Source of the DNA: Paraburkholderia ginsengisoli NBRC 100965
GTDB lineage: Bacteria; Pseudomonadota; Gammaproteobacteria; Burkholderiales; Burkholderiaceae
DNA: 64,000 bases
Assembly (NCBI RefSeq): GCF_000739735.1
Contig: NZ_BBJF01000002.1
Coordinates: 62,001-126,000 of the forward strand
Reading direction: 5' to 3'
Below are positions 60,473-64,000 of this stretch, one piece after another. The notes below the pieces were generated by a model, which saw only the letters and a program-made list of their open reading frames with translations, did no database searches and had not been told where the DNA came from. The position numbers and the translations under genes are program-made. Each line of letters starts with the position of its first letter. Position 1 is the first letter of the stretch.

Positions 60473-61771
60473 TTAGTCGAGCGGCGCCGAACGCAGATCG
60501 GCCACTTGCTGCGGCGACACCGGCGTACCGTGGTTGCCCCACGACATACGAATGTACGTCACCACTGCCGCGACTTCCGTGTTCGACAGCGACTGTGCGA
60601 ACGGCGGCATGCCATACGGATGCGGGTTAGCTTCCGTGCTCGGCGGATAACCGCCGTTCAGCACCATACGGATCGGGTTGACCGCCGAGGGCATCTGAAT
60701 CGACTGGTTGTTCGCGAGCGGCGGGAAAGCCGGCGGCTGGCCAAGGCCATTTTCCGCGTGGCACTTCGCGCAGTTGTCAGCGTAGATCTTCGCGCCTTGC
60801 TTCAACAGTTCGCCGCCGAACTTTTCCGACGTTTCGAGCTGCAGCGGCTCCGGCGCCTCGCTCTTCTGCGGAATCGTCTTCAGGTACGTGGCCATCGCGT
60901 TGATGTCCGCGTCGGACATGTATTGCAGGCTGTTGTGAACCACTTCAGCCATCGGACCAAACACCGCGCCGCGATTCGACACGCCGGTCTTCAGCAGATC
61001 GGCGATGTCCTTCAGGTCCCAGTCGCCGAGACCGGCTTCGCGGTTCGACGTCAGCGACGGCGCATACCAGTTCTGCAGCGGAATCAGGCCGCCGGCAAAA
61101 GCCGCCGAATTGACCGGGCCGCCCATCGCGTTGATCGATGTGTGGCACATGCCGCAATGGCCGAGGCCTTCGATCAGGTACGCGCCGCGGTTCCATTCGA
61201 CCGACTTGGTCGGATCCGGCTTGAACTCGCCTTCACGGAAGAACAGCGTGCGCCAGCCGATCAGCATGTTGCGCTGGTTAAACGGGAATTTGAGCTCGTG
61301 CGGGCGGCTCGGCACGTTGACCGGCGGGACCGAGCGCAGAAACGCGTAGATCGCGTCCGAGTCGGCGCGCGTGACCTTCGTGTAGCTCGTGAACGGGAAG
61401 CCCGGATACAACAGGCTGCCGTCTTTCGAGCGGCCGGTGTGCATCGCGCGATAGAAGTCGTCCTGGGTCCACTTGCCGATGCCGTACTGGTCGTCGGGTG
61501 TGATGTTTGGCGTGAACATTGTGCCGAACGGCGTGGCCATCGGCAGGCCGCCGGCGAACTGCTTGCCGCCGCGCACCGTGTGGCAGGCGATACAGTCGCC
61601 GGCGCGGGCAAGGTACTCGCCCTTCTTGATCAGTTCGGCCTGATCGGCGGGCGTGGCCGCCATCGCCGAGCCGTTATGCAGGTTGTCGCCGCCCGACCAC
61701 AGGACGGGAACGAGAGCGGCAGCCGCAACCACGACGACTGCCGAGAGGGCGAACAAGGACTTGCGTTTCAT
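60473..61771 (-). CDS. Three-heme cytochrome c (AdhB-like)
   Basis: Periplasmic-side electron carrier of 432 residues with an N-terminal signal or anchor segment and three heme sites: CIACH, CGMCH and CAKCH. The layout resembles the cytochrome subunit of membrane-bound alcohol, gluconate or aldehyde dehydrogenases, yet no dehydrogenase gene is nearby. It follows a two-heme cytochrome gene by 21 bases on the same strand, so they are likely one operon. Its redox partner is unknown. Confidence 0.92.
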   Translation of the reverse strand: MKRKSLFALSAVVVVAAAALVPVLWSGGDNLHNGSAMAATPADQAELIKKGEYLARAGDCIACHTVRGGKQFAGGLPMATPFGTMFTPNITPDDQYGIGKWTQDDFYRAMHTGRSKDGSLLYPGFPFTSYTKVTRADSDAIYAFLRSVPPVNVPSRPHELKFPFNQRNMLIGWRTLFFREGEFKPDPTKSVEWNRGAYLIEGLGHCGMCHTSINAMGGPVNSAAFAGGLIPLQNWYAPSLTSNREAGLGDWDLKDIADLLKTGVSNRGAVFGPMAEVVHNSLQYMSDADINAMATYLKTIPQKSEAPEPLQLETSEKFGGELLKQGAKIYADNCAKCHAENGLGQPPAFPPLANNQSIQMPSAVNPIRMVLNGGYPPSTEANPHPYGMPPFAQSLSNTEVAAVVTYIRMSWGNHGTPVSPQQVADLRSAPLD

Positions 61772-61792
61772 TTGAGTGTCTCTCCCGGTGCC

Positions 61793-62524
61793 TTATTGCG
61801 GTTCGCTGCCGCAGGCAAGCGGAGTCTTCAACGAGCGGGCCGGAGCCGGCACGGGGTTTTGTGGGGCCTGCTGCGTGGAAAGCCATGCTGCAACGGCGTT
61901 CACGTCTTCGTCGGTCAGGCGCGTGGCGATGGTGTGCATGCAATCAGGTGCGATGGCATGACGCGTACCCGAGCGCCATGCGCCGAGCTGCGCGCTGATG
62001 TAATCGGAGTGCAGACCGACCAGACCCGGGATAGCCGGCTCCATACCGGTCAAGGCCTTGCCGTGGCAAGCCGCGCAAGCCGGAATCTGCTTGCCCGCGT
62101 CGCCGTTCAGCACGATCTGCTGGCCGCGCGCGAGCGTGGCCGACGACACCGTCGGCTTGGCCGGCGGCGGATACGGCGGACGCTGTTGCGAGAAGTACGT
62201 CGCGATCTTATGAAGGTAGTCGTCCGAAAGATACGTGACGAGATAGTTCATGGGCGGGTACTTGCGGCGCCCTTCGCGGAAGTTCTGCAACTGGTTGAAA
62301 AGATAGTCGGCCGGCTTGCCCGCGAGGCGTGGGAAGTAGTCGTTGTCCGTACCTTGCCCGTGAGTACCGTGGCAGGCCGTGCACCCTTGCACGCGCGCTT
62401 CCATCGTGTCGGGGGCCTTCGGTTGAGTCTGCGCTTTCGCAGCGCTATAGACACCCGCGGAGCCGATCAGGAGAAGGGCGAGCAGCGGGCGGAAAAGGCG
62501 TCTTGAAGACACGCGTAACTCCAT
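61793..62524 (-). CDS. Two-heme cytochrome c (c4-like)
   Basis: Periplasmic cytochrome of 243 residues with a signal peptide ending near AKA and two heme sites, CTACH and CAACH, in two similar halves. The size and layout fit the cytochrome c4 family that feeds terminal oxidases. The start at 62524 (MELRVSS) is chosen to begin the signal peptide; an ATG 72 bases upstream is less likely. It is the first gene of the pair with the three-heme cytochrome. Confidence 0.9.
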   Translation of the reverse strand: MELRVSSRRLFRPLLALLLIGSAGVYSAAKAQTQPKAPDTMEARVQGCTACHGTHGQGTDNDYFPRLAGKPADYLFNQLQNFREGRRKYPPMNYLVTYLSDDYLHKIATYFSQQRPPYPPPAKPTVSSATLARGQQIVLNGDAGKQIPACAACHGKALTGMEPAIPGLVGLHSDYISAQLGAWRSGTRHAIAPDCMHTIATRLTDEDVNAVAAWLSTQQAPQNPVPAPARSLKTPLACGSEPQ

Positions 62525-62891
62525 CAAAATCGGGGACCTGACCGAACTTCGAGCGGCTCGGTGTGAAGGGCAGCCGGCGCTGCGGCGACGCAGCATTCTA
62601 ACATCGAAGGGTGATAGTGACTATTTGCCACATTAGAGAAGGTTCCGGGTGTCACCGCTACGCGACAGTTTGACGCGGATGCCGTTTCAGGTGGGGCTTT
62701 TTGTTATCCCGATCTGGTTGCGCGCTCAACGCATTCCCGCGATGCATGGCGTGTCGTTCAACAAAGCAGGTTGAACCGATGTCCGCGCGAACCATCGAAG
62801 CGTACACTTCCGGGCTCGCTGGCTGCTGTCCGAGCCAGACGCGCCCGGTTCGACACCCATCGTTTTCCTGTTCATCAGCTATCGGCCTTAC
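62525..62891. other. Gap between the cytochrome and copC genes
   Basis: This 367-base gap separates divergent units and must hold both promoters. An AT-rich patch near 62595-62640 could be the cytochrome promoter. No clear operator, such as a CueR or CopR site, was recognised. Confidence 0.45.
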
Positions 62892-63269
62892 ATGAAGCTA
62901 TTCGATTTTTCCCGTCCGGCGCTGCGTGCGTTGATGCTCGGCGCCGCGGCGCTGGTTGTGACATCCACCGCTTTTGCGCATGCGCATCTCGCGTCGAGCG
63001 AGCCGGCCGCCAACGCCGAAGCCGTCGCGCCCACCACCGTGACGATTCATTTCACCGAGCCGCTCGAGCCGGCCTTCAGCAAGATCACGCTCGCCGACGC
63101 GAGCGGCCAGGCGGCCGCGCCGGCTGCCTCGGAAGTCGACAGGCTGGACGCCAGGGTGATGCGCCTGCCGCTGCCGCAGTTGAGCGCGGGCCGCTATGCG
63201 GTGCACTGGATCGCGGTTGCCACGGATGGCCACCGTACTCAGGGCGACTTTGCGTTCAACGTCAAATGA
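62892..63269 (+). CDS. copC: Copper-binding periplasmic protein CopC
   Basis: Periplasmic copper carrier of 125 residues. A signal peptide ends at AFA, so the mature protein begins HAHLASSEP with an N-terminal histidine as in known copper ligands. The conserved end ATDGHRTQGDFAF supplies a second histidine. The methionine-rich Cu(I) loop of some members is absent, suggesting Cu(II) binding only. Its stop overlaps the copD start by four bases. Confidence 0.93.
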   Translation: MKLFDFSRPALRALMLGAAALVVTSTAFAHAHLASSEPAANAEAVAPTTVTIHFTEPLEPAFSKITLADASGQAAAPAASEVDRLDARVMRLPLPQLSAGRYAVHWIAVATDGHRTQGDFAFNVK

Positions 63270-64000
63270 GCGTCGACGGATTGTGGATCGGGCAGGTCAC
63301 AATGGCCGCGCTCATGAACGTCGCGTTTGCGTTTGCCGTCGGTTCGGCGCTGCTCGGCGCGTGGCTCGCGAACGACGCCCAGCAGAAAATCTCGCCCGCG
63401 CGACCGGCCTGGCTGCGCGCGCAACGATCGTTGCTGACCGCCACCGTCGTGCTGGTGCTCGCGGACCTCGGCTGGCTGCTGTATCAGGCGGCGTCGATGG
63501 GCGGCGTCGCGTTGCCGGCCGCGTTCGGCGTGGTGCCGACCGTGCTGACGCAAACGCATGTCGGCTACGGCTGGAGCGTGGCGTTTGCCGGCGCGCTGGT
63601 GCTGCTCGGCACGGCGATGACCAGTCACACGGGCATGCTGCGCAATGCGCTGCTGTGGCTCGCGGTGATCGCGGTCGCCGCTGGCAAGGCGTCGCTGGGG
63701 CATGCGGCCGATGCCGGCGTGGCCTCGACCGCGATCGGCATGCAAACGCTGCACGTGCTCGTCACGAGCGTCTGGGGCGGGCTGGCGATGGCGGCAGGGC
63801 TCGCGGTCCTGCCGGCGCTCGGCACGTCGACCGCGCGCGGGATGCTGATTCGTACCGCGGCCCAGGTGTCGAATGTGTCGGTGGTGGCGGTGGGGCTGGT
63901 GCTGCTGTCCGGCATCTTCAACGCCGTGCGCGGGTCGGGCGGCTCGCTTCAGGCGATTCAGTTCAGCACGTGGGGTCATGTGTTGACGCTGAAACTCGTG
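63266..64000 (+). CDS. copD: Copper transport protein CopD, 3' end cut by window
   Basis: Inner-membrane protein thought to move copper across the membrane with CopC. The 245 codons seen read without a stop to the window edge. They form hydrophobic helices with the segments LADLGWLLYQAASM, QTHVGYGWSVAF, LGHAADAG and LHVLVTSVWGGLAMA, whose histidines fit the CopD family. ATG 63266 overlaps the copC stop (ATGA). Confidence 0.9.
   Translation, partial: MSVDGLWIGQVTMAALMNVAFAFAVGSALLGAWLANDAQQKISPARPAWLRAQRSLLTATVVLVLADLGWLLYQAASMGGVALPAAFGVVPTVLTQTHVGYGWSVAFAGALVLLGTAMTSHTGMLRNALLWLAVIAVAAGKASLGHAADAGVASTAIGMQTLHVLVTSVWGGLAMAAGLAVLPALGTSTARGMLIRTAAQVSNVSVVAVGLVLLSGIFNAVRGSGGSLQAIQFSTWGHVLTLKLV

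Overview
This 64 kb window is a stretch of GC-rich core chromosome from a betaproteobacterium, most likely Burkholderia or Paraburkholderia. The assignment rests on gene content and order (edd-eda-gntT-gntK, gdhA-gltIJKL, pyrC-rnpB, rplM-rpsI-erpA, dusB-fis-purH-ruvCAB, miaB-phoH-ybeY-corC-lnt, glpD-glpK-glpR), on the type A RNase P RNA, and on uniform base and codon use. I see no insertion sequences, prophage, CRISPR array, rRNA or tRNA genes. Both ends cut a gene: edd on the left, copD on the right.

Layout. 1-4.6 kb: gluconate uptake and phosphorylation feeding the Entner-Doudoroff pathway. 4.7-12.3 kb: purB, a LysR regulator, glutamate dehydrogenase and a four-gene glutamate/aspartate ABC transporter. 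12.4-18.7 kb: a class II glutamine amidotransferase, pyrC, a DUF3025 gene, rnpB, an OsmC-like gene, a candidate small RNA, rplM-rpsI and erpA. 18.8-22.7 kb: anmK, tyrS, dtd and a histidine phosphatase. 22.8-29.9 kb, mostly minus strand: dusB-fis-purH and ruvC-ruvA-ruvB with a DUF2236 gene downstream, plus a small KTSC-domain gene. 30-33.6 kb: pepP-ubiH and a glutathione S-transferase gene. 33.9-40.9 kb, minus strand: an RNA maturation and envelope cluster, miaB-phoH-ybeY-chaC-corC-lnt. 41-44.6 kb: a LysR regulator divergent from VOC and MFS genes, then an XRE-cupin regulator. 44.7-46.7 kb: FMN riboswitch and ribB, then a HAD phosphatase. 46.9-52.4 kb: the glycerol regulon (glpK, glpD, a lipoprotein gene, glpR). 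52.7-57.9 kb: a cytoplasmic-type gamma-glutamyltransferase, an MHS-type transporter, an uncharacterised diiron ferritin-like protein and a PNPOx-like protein. 58-64 kb: a RhlE-type helicase, a PAQR/hemolysin III protein, two c-type cytochromes, and copC-copD.

The most notable non-coding feature is a candidate small RNA of about 87 nt at 16861-16947. It has a strong promoter, a perfect 5' hairpin, a second hairpin that shows an anti-Shine-Dalgarno-like sequence in its loop, and a textbook terminator. Next in interest are a 20-bp-phased array of GlpR-like sites between glpD and a lipoprotein gene, two LysR-type T-N11-A palindromes (before gdhA and before the VOC-MFS genes), a perfect AT-rich palindrome between glpR and ggt, and several perfect inverted repeats in intergenic DNA. 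All calls come from reading the sequence; no database search was run.
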